DNA from: Pelotomaculum_C sp050950345
GTDB taxonomy: Bacteria; Bacillota; Desulfotomaculia; Desulfotomaculales; Pelotomaculaceae
Length of the DNA stretch: 64,000 nt
Reading direction: 5' to 3'
Assembly: GCA_050950345.1 (NCBI GenBank)
Contig: JBMNHK010000007.1
Coordinates: 434,001-498,000 of the forward strand
The notes under the pieces are model-generated. The model was not told the origin of the DNA and did no database searches. It was given only the letters and a program-made list of their open reading frames with translations. Made by a program: the position numbers and the translations under genes. Shown here piece after piece: positions 1 through 7,837 of the stretch; position 1 is the first letter of the stretch, and each line of letters begins with the position of its first letter.

Positions 1-360
1 CAGGGGCAGATGCAACAGATACAAGAGTGGTACGATTACTGGGTGGAGCAACTTAAGGCCCATGGTGCGTCTTCCTATGAGGATGCCCGGTTTGTTTTGC
101 CCAACGCGGCGGAGACGAAAATGCTGGTCACCATGAATGCCCGGGAACTGCTGCATTTCTTTGCTTTGCGCTGCTGTAACCGGGCTCAGTGGGAAATCAG
201 AACCCTGGCCATTGAGATGCTGCGCCTGGTAAGACAGGTTGCCCCGGTCATTTTCTACAGGGCCGGACCGGGTTGCCTCAACGGAGCATGCCCGGAGGGT
301 AAGATGAGCTGTGGAAAGTTTGATGAGGTCAGGGAACAATTTAGCAACCTCGATTTCTAA
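1..360 (+). CDS. thyX: FAD-dependent thymidylate synthase ThyX, C-terminal part
   Basis: The reading frame is open from the first base, so the gene starts outside the window and only about 119 C-terminal residues are seen. ThyX makes dTMP from dUMP using methylene-tetrahydrofolate and FAD. The visible part carries the typical end of the family: a YEDARFVLPNAAETK stretch, then MNARELLHFFALRCCNRAQWEI, which contributes to nucleotide and flavin binding, then a Cys-rich tail. The ThyX signature RHRxxSxxxxSxR would lie upstream. thyX before rlmB is a gene order I associate with Peptococcaceae. The family call is secure; the full length is unknown. Confidence 0.9.
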   Translation, partial: QGQMQQIQEWYDYWVEQLKAHGASSYEDARFVLPNAAETKMLVTMNARELLHFFALRCCNRAQWEIRTLAIEMLRLVRQVAPVIFYRAGPGCLNGACPEGKMSCGKFDEVREQFSNLDF

Positions 361-443
361 ATAAGGTAAACGTATATACTTATAAACAAAGATTTGTAAA
401 CAATGCTTGGTGAGCAGTTGTCCTCACCTCATATACCAGGAGT

Positions 444-1223
444 ATGTCAAAGGAGAGATTACCTCTGGACGATATCATTGCCGGGCGCAACCCGGTCCTT
501 GAAGCTTTGCGTGCCCAGCGGCCGATCAATAAAATAATGATTGCCGAGGGGGCTTTATCAGGCCCGCTGTTGCAGATTTACGGTGCTGCCAAAGAGAAAA
601 ATATCCCAGTGCAGAAGGTGGAGCGGCAGCGGTTGGACAAAATGGCGCCTGATAGCGCCCACCAGGGTGTGATTGCTTTTGCTGCGGCTAAAGAGTATGT
701 GGCATTGGAGGATATCCTGGCAGGGGTAGGCCCCCGGGAACAGCCTTTTTTGATCTTGCTGGATGAGATCAATGACCCGCACAACCTGGGCGCCATCCTC
801 CGCACTGCTGATGCTGCAGGGGCTCATGGCGTGGTAATACCCCGCCGGCGTTCCGCTCCTCTAACCCCAACTGTGGCCAAGTCCTCCGCCGGTGCTATTG
901 AATATGTACCGGTAGCCAGAGTAGCAAACCTGCCCCAGACTATCGAAGCCTTAAAAAAACAAGGGCTCTGGATTGCCGGTGCTGACCCGGAGGGGCAGGA
1001 ACTTTACTGGGACGCCCCCTTAGAGGGGCCGGTGGCCCTGGTTATCGGAGGAGAAGATAAGGGCCTGGGCCGTCTGGTTAAGGAACGCTGTGATCTGTTG
1101 GTGCGTTTGCCTATGTCCGGCCGTGTCAATTCGTTAAACGCGTCGGTGGCGGCAGCTCTGCTGGCCTACGAGGTGTTGCGCCAGAGGAGAGTTGCTTTAA
1201 ATGAAAGGTCATCTAATAGTTGA
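444..1223 (+). CDS. rlmB: 23S rRNA (guanosine-2'-O-)-methyltransferase RlmB (SpoU/TrmH family)
   Basis: The 259-residue protein has the usual RlmB layout: an N-terminal substrate-binding domain (about 1-90, with IAGRNPVLEAL) and a SPOUT methyltransferase domain with all three knot motifs. Motif 1 is NDPHNLGAILRTA (about 110-122), motif 2 is IGGEDKGLGR (201-210) and motif 3 is LPMSGRVNSLNASVA (222-236). It is expected to methylate a guanosine of the 23S peptidyl-transferase loop (G2251 in E. coli) with SAM. Its end overlaps yacP by 23 bases, so the two are probably translationally coupled. Paralogues such as TrmH cannot be fully excluded, but the N-terminal domain and the neighbours favour RlmB. 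Confidence 0.92.
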   Translation: MSKERLPLDDIIAGRNPVLEALRAQRPINKIMIAEGALSGPLLQIYGAAKEKNIPVQKVERQRLDKMAPDSAHQGVIAFAAAKEYVALEDILAGVGPREQPFLILLDEINDPHNLGAILRTADAAGAHGVVIPRRRSAPLTPTVAKSSAGAIEYVPVARVANLPQTIEALKKQGLWIAGADPEGQELYWDAPLEGPVALVIGGEDKGLGRLVKERCDLLVRLPMSGRVNSLNASVAAALLAYEVLRQRRVALNERSSNS

Positions 1224-1716
1224 CGGCTATAATATAATATTTGCCTGGCCCGAATTCGAAAAATACAGGGATTCCGGCCTGGAATACGCCAGGTCAAAAC
1301 TTGTGTCTATCCTCGCCGAGTATGCGGCTTTAAGCGGCATTAAGGTAGTAGTGGTCTTTGATGCCCATAATAGCAAGGGCACCGGGGAGCGGGTTGAAGA
1401 AGTGGATGGGGTGGAAGTGATCTATACCCAGCAGGGTGAAACAGCCGATACTGTTATCGAGGGGATGATCGGTTCCTTGCTGGATTTGGGCGGTCCGGTC
1501 TTTGTGGCAACCGGAGACTGGGCCGAGCAGGTGGTCATTTTTGGCCGGGGGGCTTTTCGTCTGACTCCTCGTGAGCTACGGGAGCAGGTAACAAGAGTCA
1601 AGAAAGAGAGCCGGGCGTATTACCGGCAAGCTAAGCCGGTAGACGGCTACCTGGAGAACCGTTTACTGGGAGAGGTGCGCGAAATATTTGAACGAATGAG
1701 GCGCGGCAAGGGCTAG
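1201..1716 (+). CDS. yacP: YacP/Rae1-like NYN-domain ribonuclease
   Basis: The 171-residue protein is a PIN-like NYN-domain nuclease. Acidic residues sit in the expected places: D8 in the opening DGYN motif, D54 in VVFDAH, D83 after GETA, and D106 in VATGDW. The Bacillus homologue Rae1 cuts mRNA in the ribosomal A site, so a ribosome-associated endonuclease is inferred from the family. The start lies inside the end of rlmB. yacP between rlmB and sigH is a conserved Firmicute arrangement and supports the call. Confidence 0.88.
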   Translation: MKGHLIVDGYNIIFAWPEFEKYRDSGLEYARSKLVSILAEYAALSGIKVVVVFDAHNSKGTGERVEEVDGVEVIYTQQGETADTVIEGMIGSLLDLGGPVFVATGDWAEQVVIFGRGAFRLTPRELREQVTRVKKESRAYYRQAKPVDGYLENRLLGEVREIFERMRRGKG

Positions 1717-1731
1717 TTTGTCTGTTTTTAC

Positions 1732-1760
1732 TTGACGGTATCTAACTGCTTAGTTATAAT
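1732..1760 (+). promoter_or_regulatory. Sigma-A type promoter for sigH
   Basis: TTGACG at 1732-1737 and TATAAT at 1755-1760 are separated by 17 bases. The site lies just after yacP and about 140 bases before the sigH start, so sigH has a long untranslated leader. The leader contains a short imperfect hairpin (about 1822-1840) followed by a T-rich stretch, whose role is not clear. Confidence 0.75.
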
Positions 1761-1900
1761 GGTTTTGGAACTTGACCAGTTGTATTTTGCATACCAAACC
1801 CCCGTATATAAATCTGCCGACCAGGGCTTTTGGCCTGGAGGCAAGCGTGGGTGGTTTTTTGTTTTTGTTTTGGTCAGTCAGCGGATAGAGGGGGAGAATA

Positions 1901-2545
1901 GTGATTTTTCAAGCCCAGACAGAGGTTTGCAGCGGGTACCAGCTTTTAGCTGACGAAGAAGTTGTGGAATTTGCCCGTGAAGGCGACGAAACAGCCCTGG
2001 AGTACCTGATTAATAAGTATAGGAATTTTGTCCGGGCCAAGGCCCGCTCCTATTTTCTGATTGGCGCCGATCGAGAAGATATTATCCAGGAGGGCATGAT
2101 TGGTCTTTATAAGGCCATCCGTGACTTCCGGACGGACAAGCTGTCGTCATTCAGAGCTTTTGCCGAGCTTTGCATCACCAGACAGATCATCACGGCTATT
2201 AAGACCGCTACCAGGCAAAAGCATATACCCTTGAACTCCTATGTTTCTCTAAACAAACCTATCTACGATGAGGATTCTGATCGCACCCTGCTGGACGTGC
2301 TCTCCGGATCGAGAATTACTGATCCCGAAGAGTTGATTATCTCCAGGGAAGAGTTTGATGATATCGAGGAGAAAATGGGTGAGATCTTAAGCTCCCTGGA
2401 GTGGAAGGTCTTGATGTCCTACCTGGAAGGAAAGTCTTATCAGGAAATTGCCGAGGAACTGGAACGGCATGTCAAATCAATTGACAACGCACTCCAGCGT
2501 GTGAAACGCAAACTCGAACGCTATCTGGAAAAAAGGGAAGCTTAA
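1901..2545 (+). CDS. sigH: RNA polymerase sigma-H factor
   Basis: The 214-residue sigma-70 family factor is of SigH type, which controls entry into sporulation and stationary phase. Region 2 is clear (about 35-100) with YLINKYRNFVRAKARSYFL, then DREDIIQEGMIGLYKAIRDF for core binding and -10 melting. Region 4 (about 165-210) has the helix-turn-helix KSYQEIAEELERHVKSIDNA. The start is a GTG preceded by GGGGGAGA. Placement after yacP and before tRNAs and tuf is the conserved sigH position. A sigma-A promoter sits 140 bases upstream. Confidence 0.93.
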   Translation: MIFQAQTEVCSGYQLLADEEVVEFAREGDETALEYLINKYRNFVRAKARSYFLIGADREDIIQEGMIGLYKAIRDFRTDKLSSFRAFAELCITRQIITAIKTATRQKHIPLNSYVSLNKPIYDEDSDRTLLDVLSGSRITDPEELIISREEFDDIEEKMGEILSSLEWKVLMSYLEGKSYQEIAEELERHVKSIDNALQRVKRKLERYLEKREA

Positions 2546-2648
2546 TCAGTTGATTGGCTCAATAGCTTAAGCCGGTGGGCAAGGTCGGGCACACTCGAAG
2601 CAGCCGGAGCAGCCGGTTTTAAGAGCTAAAAAATGCAGGATTTTGCGG

Positions 2649-2677
2649 TTGACATGAGTGCAGCAGTAGCATATAAT
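2649..2677 (+). promoter_or_regulatory. Consensus promoter for the tRNA-Thr/tRNA-Tyr cluster
   Basis: A perfect TTGACA (2649-2654), 17-base spacer and TATAAT (2672-2677) lie 16 bases before tRNA-Thr(TGT), as expected for a stable-RNA promoter. Confidence 0.85.
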
Positions 2678-2692
2678 AATTAGTGTCTCAGC

Positions 2693-2768
2693 GCCGGCGT
2701 AGCTCAATTGGCAGAGCAGCTGACTTGTAATCAGCAGGTTGCGGGTTCGAGTCCCATCGCCGGCTCCA
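2693..2768 (+). tRNA. tRNA-Thr (anticodon TGT)
   Basis: Acceptor arms GCCGGCG and CGCCGGC pair fully. The anticodon stem GCTGA/TCAGC closes a loop CTTGTAA with TGT in the anticodon position. The T arm has GGTTCGAGTCC, and CCA is encoded at the 3' end. Confidence 0.96.
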
Positions 2769-2793
2769 GCCGAGTTAGAACAAATCTAAATAT

Positions 2794-2878
2794 GGAGGGG
2801 TGCCCGAGTGGTTAAAGGGAGCAGACTGTAAATCTGCCGTCGATGACTTCGCTGGTTCGAATCCAGCCCCCTCCACCA
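2794..2878 (+). tRNA. tRNA-Tyr (anticodon GTA)
   Basis: An 85-base class II tRNA with an extended variable arm. Acceptor arms GGAGGGG and CCCCTCC pair fully. The anticodon stem GCAGA/TCTGC holds the loop CTGTAAA, giving anticodon GTA. CCA is encoded. Confidence 0.96.
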
Positions 2879-2922
2879 CTTTGTATGAGTTGGGCCATAC
2901 ATTATATACATTTTTAGTGTCC

Positions 2923-2951
2923 TTGCATATTGTTGCCCGGTATGATACAAT
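2923..2951 (+). promoter_or_regulatory. Promoter for initiator tRNA-Met
   Basis: TTGCAT (2923-2928), a 17-base spacer and TACAAT (2946-2951) lie 14 bases before the tRNA. This indicates separate transcription of the initiator tRNA. Confidence 0.6.
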
Positions 2952-2965
2952 GAGATTTGTTGCAT

Positions 2966-3041
<76 letters not shown>

Positions 3042-3064
3042 AATAAGCTAAATAATATAGTAAT

Positions 3065-3099
3065 AAAGCCGTTTGTGCCTTTGAGCGAAACGGCTTTTA
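3065..3099 (+). terminator. Intrinsic terminator after the first tRNA group
   Basis: AAAGCCGTTT (3065-3074) pairs with AAACGGCTTT (3088-3097) around a 13-base loop and runs into a short T tract. Confidence 0.75.
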
Positions 3100-3166
3100 T
3101 GTTGTATGGCACTGTCTCTCTAAAAGATGAGACAGGTACCCTGTATCCGAGCTCTGTACAGCAGTG

Positions 3167-3208
3167 AAGCCCTGTAGTTCTCTCATGGGAGCTACAGGGC
3201 TTTAATTA
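3167..3208 (+). terminator. Second intrinsic terminator-like hairpin
   Basis: An 11-bp stem (AAGCCCTGTAG, 3167-3177, with 3192-3202) can be extended inward with G-U pairs and is followed by TTTAATTATAT. With the hairpin just upstream it isolates the tRNAs from the hydroxylase operon. Confidence 0.55.
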
Positions 3209-3258
3209 TATCCCCGCTATTCTTTAAGCAGATTGGAGCATATATTTAATTATGAGAG

Positions 3259-3297
3259 AAACTGGGACGAGGGACCTGTCCCCCTGTCCCAGTTTTT
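3259..3297 (+). repeat. GGGAC-type palindrome, copy A
   Basis: Arms 3259-3268 and 3286-3295 pair over 10 bp (AAACTGGGAC with GTCCCAGTTT), with GGGACCTGTCCCC in the loop and a T tract at the end. It could work as a terminator. It belongs to the family of GGGGAC/GTCCCC palindromes that recur in intergenic gaps of this window. Confidence 0.6.
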
Positions 3298-3444
3298 GCT
3301 TTAAGTAATTAAAATTTTACATCAGTGTATAAAAAAAACTTATCAAAAGCAAGGGAGAGGTAGTATCTGTTAGTTTATGGAAAAGCGGCGAAAGCGAGAG
3401 TATTGCTGGGTTAACCCTATTTTTTGAAGGGCATCTATATGAAA

Positions 3445-3472
3445 GGGGACAAGGCGTCTGTCCCTTTGTCCC
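3445..3472 (+). repeat. GGGAC-type palindrome, copy B
   Basis: GGGGACAAGG (3445-3454) and CCTTTGTCCC (3463-3472) pair imperfectly, with one bulge, around a short loop. No T tract follows, so a terminator role is unlikely. Confidence 0.5.
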
Positions 3473-3487
3473 ATAATTTGTTAATGG

Positions 3488-3535
3488 CATATGTCACAAA
3501 AAATTATTGACATATGTTCATAACGGCTATATTGT
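3488..3535 (+). promoter_or_regulatory. Promoter with overlapping dyad operator before the molybdenum hydroxylase operon
   Basis: TTGACA (3507-3512), a 17-base spacer and TATTGT (3530-3535) form a plausible sigma-A promoter 330 bases before the first hydroxylase gene. A 9-bp inverted repeat, CATATGTCA (3488-3496) and TGACATATG (3508-3516), spaced by 11 bases, overlaps the -35 hexamer. A dimeric regulator bound there would compete with or contact RNA polymerase. The regulator is not identified. Confidence 0.5.
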
Positions 3536-3659
3536 GATTATAGTCACTAACTTATCAGGAGAGAATTTCTGGTAAATATACAATTATAAATTCGCCGGTT
3601 GATTAAAAAGATTAAGGGTAGAAGTATTGAGGAGCGGTTAGCAGTGCAGGAAAACTTGC

Positions 3660-3719
3660 CTATACCCTGGGGGAAGGCAGTTAGTTCACTAACCATAAGA
3701 TTCCCCCGGTGTTGTATAG
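3660..3719 (+). promoter_or_regulatory. Nested stem-loop in the hydroxylase operon leader
   Basis: Three stems nest in 60 bases: CTATAC (3660-3665) with GTATAG (3714-3719), GGGGGAA (3669-3675) with TTCCCCC (3701-3707), and GTTAG (3680-3684) with CTAAC (3689-3693) on a TTCA loop. The element lies between the putative promoter and the first gene, so it would sit in the 5' leader RNA. It may be a regulatory RNA. I cannot match it to a known riboswitch class by eye. From here to 3861 I see only a weak short open frame (3709-3861). Confidence 0.4.
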
Positions 3720-3861
3720 AAGCAAATTAAGGGGAGGTGAACTCATTAGCGTTATCGTAAACCCGGATTGTTTTTGGCAACAACGTGGATGGAGCTGCTG
3801 TAGTAGGAACCTGAAAGTGATTAATCGAGAGCGTGGTCAAGAAATGAAGGAGGTGGCTTAG

Positions 3862-4743
3862 ATGTATACAAACGAATTTGAGTATTATGCACCCACGACG
3901 CCCGCTGAGGCCTATGAGCTGGTCAGCCGTCTGGGAAAAGAAGCAAAGATCCTGGCTGGTGGTACAGACCTTATTGTGTTGATGAAGGATAAGATCGTCA
4001 GCCCCCCATATCTAATCGATATAAAAAACATTGAAGAATTTAGCGGGATCAAATATGAGCCTGGCAAGGGGATGGAAATCGGTGCCACCACAAAGATTGC
4101 CGATATCCAGTATTCTGAGATAGTAAATGAGAAATATCCTGTTCTGGCCTATGCTGCCAGCCAACTCGGCGGTCCTCAGGTGCGGTCCATGAGCACAATC
4201 GGTGGTAACTCCTGTAACGCTTCGCCTTCTGCTGAAACACCTCCCCCTCTGGTAGCGCTGGGCGCTACGGTTGTGTTGGGTAGTGCTAAAGGCGAAAGAG
4301 AAATGCCTCTGGAAGACTTCATAATAGGTGTTAGGAGCATTGACCTTAGAGAAGGTGAAATATTAACCAAGTTTAAAATACCGGAGCCTTCTCCTAAGTC
4401 CGTGAGCTTTTTCGCCAATGCGGGTGCTAGAGACGCCATGGAGATTGACTGTGTTAATATGGCTGTTAACCTTGAGTTGGAGGATGATAAGCAGACCGTT
4501 AAGTTTGTAAAACTGGTACAGGGCTCGGTTTATATTAAACCCCTGGTATCCAGAGCAGTGCCGGACCTGCTGATCGGAAAGAAGCTCACTGACGAATTGA
4601 TTGAAGAAGCAGCTGAAAAAGCCAGGTCGGAAGCTAAACCGATTTCTGACGTCAGGGCTTCCGAGTGGTATCGGTATGAAATGGTGGCTGTACTTACACG
4701 CCAGTTGCTCAAAAAGGCGTTTGCCGCAGCCAGGGAGGTGTAA
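3862..4743 (+). CDS. Molybdenum hydroxylase, FAD-binding subunit (CoxM/XdhB-like)
   Basis: The 293-residue protein is the medium subunit of a xanthine dehydrogenase/CO dehydrogenase-family enzyme. Two FAD-binding signatures are visible: AGGTDLIVLMKD (32-43) and TIGGNSCNASPSAET (112-126). It should pass electrons from the 2Fe-2S subunit to an acceptor via FAD. The start has an excellent AAGGAGGTGG site. The next gene follows directly, in the medium-small-large order of cox-type operons. The substrate cannot be read from this subunit. Confidence 0.9.
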   Translation: MYTNEFEYYAPTTPAEAYELVSRLGKEAKILAGGTDLIVLMKDKIVSPPYLIDIKNIEEFSGIKYEPGKGMEIGATTKIADIQYSEIVNEKYPVLAYAASQLGGPQVRSMSTIGGNSCNASPSAETPPPLVALGATVVLGSAKGEREMPLEDFIIGVRSIDLREGEILTKFKIPEPSPKSVSFFANAGARDAMEIDCVNMAVNLELEDDKQTVKFVKLVQGSVYIKPLVSRAVPDLLIGKKLTDELIEEAAEKARSEAKPISDVRASEWYRYEMVAVLTRQLLKKAFAAAREV

Positions 4744-4746
4744 GTG

Positions 4747-5232
4747 ATGAAGAAACAGATTAGCTTAGAAATTAACGGCATGCCATATGATGTGGTCGTA
4801 AGCCACAGGGATTTGCTGGTGGACGTACTAAGGAAAAAAATTGGTCTGACCGGCACCAAGAAAGGTTGCGGCAATGGTGACTGTGGTGCCTGTACTGTCC
4901 TGGTAGAGGGTGACGCCACCTTATCCTGCCTCACTCTGGCCGTTGCCTGTGATGGTAAAAAGATCACCACTATTGAGGGCATGGTCCAGCCAGGTGGCCA
5001 ACTCCATCCAATCCAGCAGGCATTTGTGGATCATGGTGCTATTCAGTGCGGTTACTGCACTCCGGGCATGATTATGGCGGCGAAGGCCCTTTTGGATCGG
5101 AATCCCAAGCCCAGTAGAGAAGAGGTTAAAATGGGCATATCAGGGAATCTTTGCCGTTGTACTGGTTATAAACGAATTGTTGAAGCTATCGAAATGGCTG
5201 CTGAAACAATGGCAGCACAGGGGGTGAAGTAA
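4747..5232 (+). CDS. Molybdenum hydroxylase, [2Fe-2S] subunit (CoxS-like)
   Basis: The 161-residue protein has both iron-sulfur domains of the family. The plant-type ferredoxin cluster uses C41, C46, C49 and C61 (GCGNGDCGACTVL). The second, helical domain uses C101, C104, C136 and C138 (CGYCTPGM and CRCTGY). It relays electrons from the molybdenum site to FAD. I chose ATG 4747 because GGGAGGTG lies 6-7 bases upstream; GTG 4744 is possible but too close. Its stop touches the start of the large subunit. Confidence 0.92.
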   Translation: MKKQISLEINGMPYDVVVSHRDLLVDVLRKKIGLTGTKKGCGNGDCGACTVLVEGDATLSCLTLAVACDGKKITTIEGMVQPGGQLHPIQQAFVDHGAIQCGYCTPGMIMAAKALLDRNPKPSREEVKMGISGNLCRCTGYKRIVEAIEMAAETMAAQGVK

Positions 5233-7671
5233 ATGAAATACTTTGACGAGCGGGAAACCTTAGTGCCGGAAGGCCAACCATCAGCGTATGTGCGTGAAGG
5301 AGTGCCTTCGTATTTAGATGAAAGAAGGTTTACTCAGGTCGGAAGAAGTGTGCCGAAGGTAGATGCGCCGGCTAAAGCTAAGGGTGAAGCTATTTATGCT
5401 GATGACATGACCCTGCCGAACATGCTGTATGCCAAAATAAAACGCTGCACAGAATATGCCCATGCGAAAATTAAGAAGATTGATTGCAGCAAGGCGCTGG
5501 CTCTACCGGGTGTAGTTGACGTTCTCATCGGTGAAGAAGCTCCCGTCAAATGGGGCATCATACCCCATAATTGCAACGAAACTGTACTGGCTATTGATAA
5601 AGTGCGCTTCCATGGTGAAGGTGTAGCCGCGGTGGCAGCAGTTGATGAAGAAACTGCCGAGAAAGCCCTTGAGCTAATAGAAGTGGAATATGAGCCCTTG
5701 CCGGTACTGCTTGATCCTTTTGAATCTATGGCGCGGGCTGATGAAATATTGATTCACGAAGATCGGCCCGGCAATATTTGTCACGAGGGCAAGCAGGTAT
5801 ACGGTGATGTGGAAAAGGCCTTTGCCGAGTGTGAGTATGTGCTGGAGCGGAGAATAAAAACCGGTATGCCACAGCAAGGTTTTATTGAGCCACAATCGGC
5901 GCTGGCCTACTACGATACGCAAACCGGTAGAATGCAGATTTGGACTGCCACTCAAACGCCTCACTACACACACCGCCAGCTGGCCGATGTGCTAGAGATG
6001 CCTATGAGTAAAATTCGTGTTACCGTGCCCACCGTCGGCGGTGGTTTCGGCGGTAAAGGCGAAGCCTGCTCCAATGAGTTTGTGGCTGCTTTCTTGTCCA
6101 GAAAGACCGGACGGCCGGTCAAATGCACTTACGAGCGCAGTGAAGTATTCTATACCAACAAGGGCCGGCACCCATGCCACATGAGAATGAAAATTGGTAT
6201 CGACAAGGATGGTTATATCCAGGCTGTTGATTTTGAAAATGTCATGGATAAAGGGGCGTACGTCAGCTGGGGCGTTGTGGTTATGTTCTACACCGGCTCG
6301 ATGATTCACTTGCCCTACAAGGTTCCCAACGCCCGTTCCATGCTGAAGAATGTCTTCACCAACAAGCCCAGTATGGGTGCCATGCGCGGGCTAGGCGGAG
6401 TACAACCTAGGTATGCAATGGAAGTCATGCTGGATGAAATGGCTGAAATGATGGGGATTAGCCCTTACGAGCTGAAGATGAAAAACGCTGCTACTTCAGG
6501 TTACTACTGCGCCAACAACATGTACGTCCCGCATACTGAGTATAAGAGGGCTGTTCAGACTGCAGTGGAAAAAGCCGGTTACCTGGATCTGCACGGCAAA
6601 TTGCCTTTCGGTAAGGGCATCGGTTTGGCCGGCGGTAACTACATCACTGGTACAGCCTATACCCTTTACCTGAACTACAAGCCCCATACCACTGCATTGA
6701 TCCGGGTTGATACCGAAGGCGGAGTGACTGTGCACTGTGCTGTCACCGATATCGGCCAGGGCGTTAATACGGTCATGGCTCAGATGGCCGCTGAAGCGCT
6801 GGGTGTTCACTTCGAAGATGTCCACATCCAATCACACGACACGGAAGCCGGAACTTTTGACCTGGGGACCTTTGCCAGCCGCTTAACCTACGCTACCGGA
6901 ACTGCCATCAGAGCAGCCGCCGAGTCCATCAATCAAAAGCTCAAAGAAATCGCGGCCCAGAAGCTGGGTGTGCGGGCTGACCAGTTGATTATCAAAGATC
7001 ATAAAATCTCTTCGATGTATGAAGTCAAAAAATCCATGTCCTGGTATGAAGCAGTGGATATAGCCACCAGCACCACCGGCACCCTGGTAGGTATCGGTCA
7101 CTTCTCGCCGCCGCGGCGCAAAGGTATTGACCTCGTAAGCGGCAACAGGGTTCAGGGCGCCAATATCGGTCACTCGCCAACCTTTGGCTTCAGCTGTCAG
7201 ATCCACGAAGTGGAGGTTGACACAGAAACCGGCCGGGTGCGGGTGAAGAAGGTCACTGAATCCGGCGACATGGGTACCATGGTCAACCCAATGGCTGCGG
7301 ACGGTCAGGTGGAAGGCTCCATCGTCTATAACATGGGGGCAGCTATCTTCGAGGATCAGGTCCTTGATGAAAATGGCAAACACTTGAACCCCAACTTCCA
7401 CGATTATAAGATGCCTACATCTATGGATATGCCTGAAATGTCCATTAACACTTTGAAAGACAGCTATGACCCGACGGCTCCCTTTGGCGCCAAGGAGACT
7501 GGTGAAGGTGCGGTGCAACCCACGTTCCCGGCTATAGTTAACGCCATCGCTGATGCCATCGGTGTCAGGTTCTATCAAGTGCCGGTTTCGCCGGAAATGG
7601 TACTGAGAGCTCTCCAGGAAATGAAAGAGAAAAACCTGGACAAGCTGGTAGTTGAGCCTGATAAACCATAA
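5233..7671 (+). CDS. Molybdenum hydroxylase, molybdopterin-binding catalytic subunit
   Basis: The 812-residue protein is the large subunit of the xanthine dehydrogenase/aldehyde oxidase family. The Mo-cofactor motif GGGFGGK is at 269-275, the GAMRG loop at 382-386, and the catalytic glutamate is E758 in GAKETGEGA. The CO dehydrogenase active-site motif with the Cys ligand (AYxCSFR) is absent, so a hydroxylase acting on a purine, aldehyde or N-heterocycle is more likely than CO oxidation. The length is normal. It is the last gene of a three-gene operon without maturation genes beside it. The exact substrate is not determined. Confidence 0.88.
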   Translation: MKYFDERETLVPEGQPSAYVREGVPSYLDERRFTQVGRSVPKVDAPAKAKGEAIYADDMTLPNMLYAKIKRCTEYAHAKIKKIDCSKALALPGVVDVLIGEEAPVKWGIIPHNCNETVLAIDKVRFHGEGVAAVAAVDEETAEKALELIEVEYEPLPVLLDPFESMARADEILIHEDRPGNICHEGKQVYGDVEKAFAECEYVLERRIKTGMPQQGFIEPQSALAYYDTQTGRMQIWTATQTPHYTHRQLADVLEMPMSKIRVTVPTVGGGFGGKGEACSNEFVAAFLSRKTGRPVKCTYERSEVFYTNKGRHPCHMRMKIGIDKDGYIQAVDFENVMDKGAYVSWGVVVMFYTGSMIHLPYKVPNARSMLKNVFTNKPSMGAMRGLGGVQPRYAMEVMLDEMAEMMGISPYELKMKNAATSGYYCANNMYVPHTEYKRAVQTAVEKAGYLDLHGKLPFGKGIGLAGGNYITGTAYTLYLNYKPHTTALIRVDTEGGVTVHCAVTDIGQGVNTVMAQMAAEALGVHFEDVHIQSHDTEAGTFDLGTFASRLTYATGTAIRAAAESINQKLKEIAAQKLGVRADQLIIKDHKISSMYEVKKSMSWYEAVDIATSTTGTLVGIGHFSPPRRKGIDLVSGNRVQGANIGHSPTFGFSCQIHEVEVDTETGRVRVKKVTESGDMGTMVNPMAADGQVEGSIVYNMGAAIFEDQVLDENGKHLNPNFHDYKMPTSMDMPEMSINTLKDSYDPTAPFGAKETGEGAVQPTFPAIVNAIADAIGVRFYQVPVSPEMVLRALQEMKEKNLDKLVVEPDKP

Positions 7672-7756
7672 GATCAGTATTCTAATCTGAAACTGAGCAA
7701 TCTGCAGCTTTGAATGGCCGTCTTTGTCCACACCCATTTGCAAAAGCTGTAGAGAG

Positions 7757-7790
7757 GGGGGGGACAGGGGACTGGTGCCTTGTCCCTCCT
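7757..7790 (+). repeat. GGGAC-type palindrome, copy C (left flank of the transposase)
   Basis: GGGACAGGG (7761-7769) and CCTTGTCCC (7778-7786) pair around an 8-base loop, with G-rich and TCC flanks that can lengthen the stem. It lies about 50 bases before the transposase start. Confidence 0.55.
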
Positions 7791-7837
7791 CATCCTGGTT
7801 TTTGCTGCTTTACTTAACTATTCTCGTGGTGATGAAT

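Noticed and set aside
1732..1953. Short plus-strand open frame between yacP and sigH
   Set aside because: It begins at the sigH promoter, overlaps the sigH start in another frame, has no ribosome binding site and no family-like sequence.
5233..7671. CO dehydrogenase large subunit
   Set aside because: The operon order is cox-like, but the active-site loop with the Cys ligand of copper is not present, so I kept a general molybdenum hydroxylase call.
6883..7743. Long minus-strand open frame of 286 codons over the hydroxylase large subunit
   Set aside because: It is antisense to a secure 812-residue enzyme, rich in His and with no recognisable domain. High GC third positions commonly open such frames.
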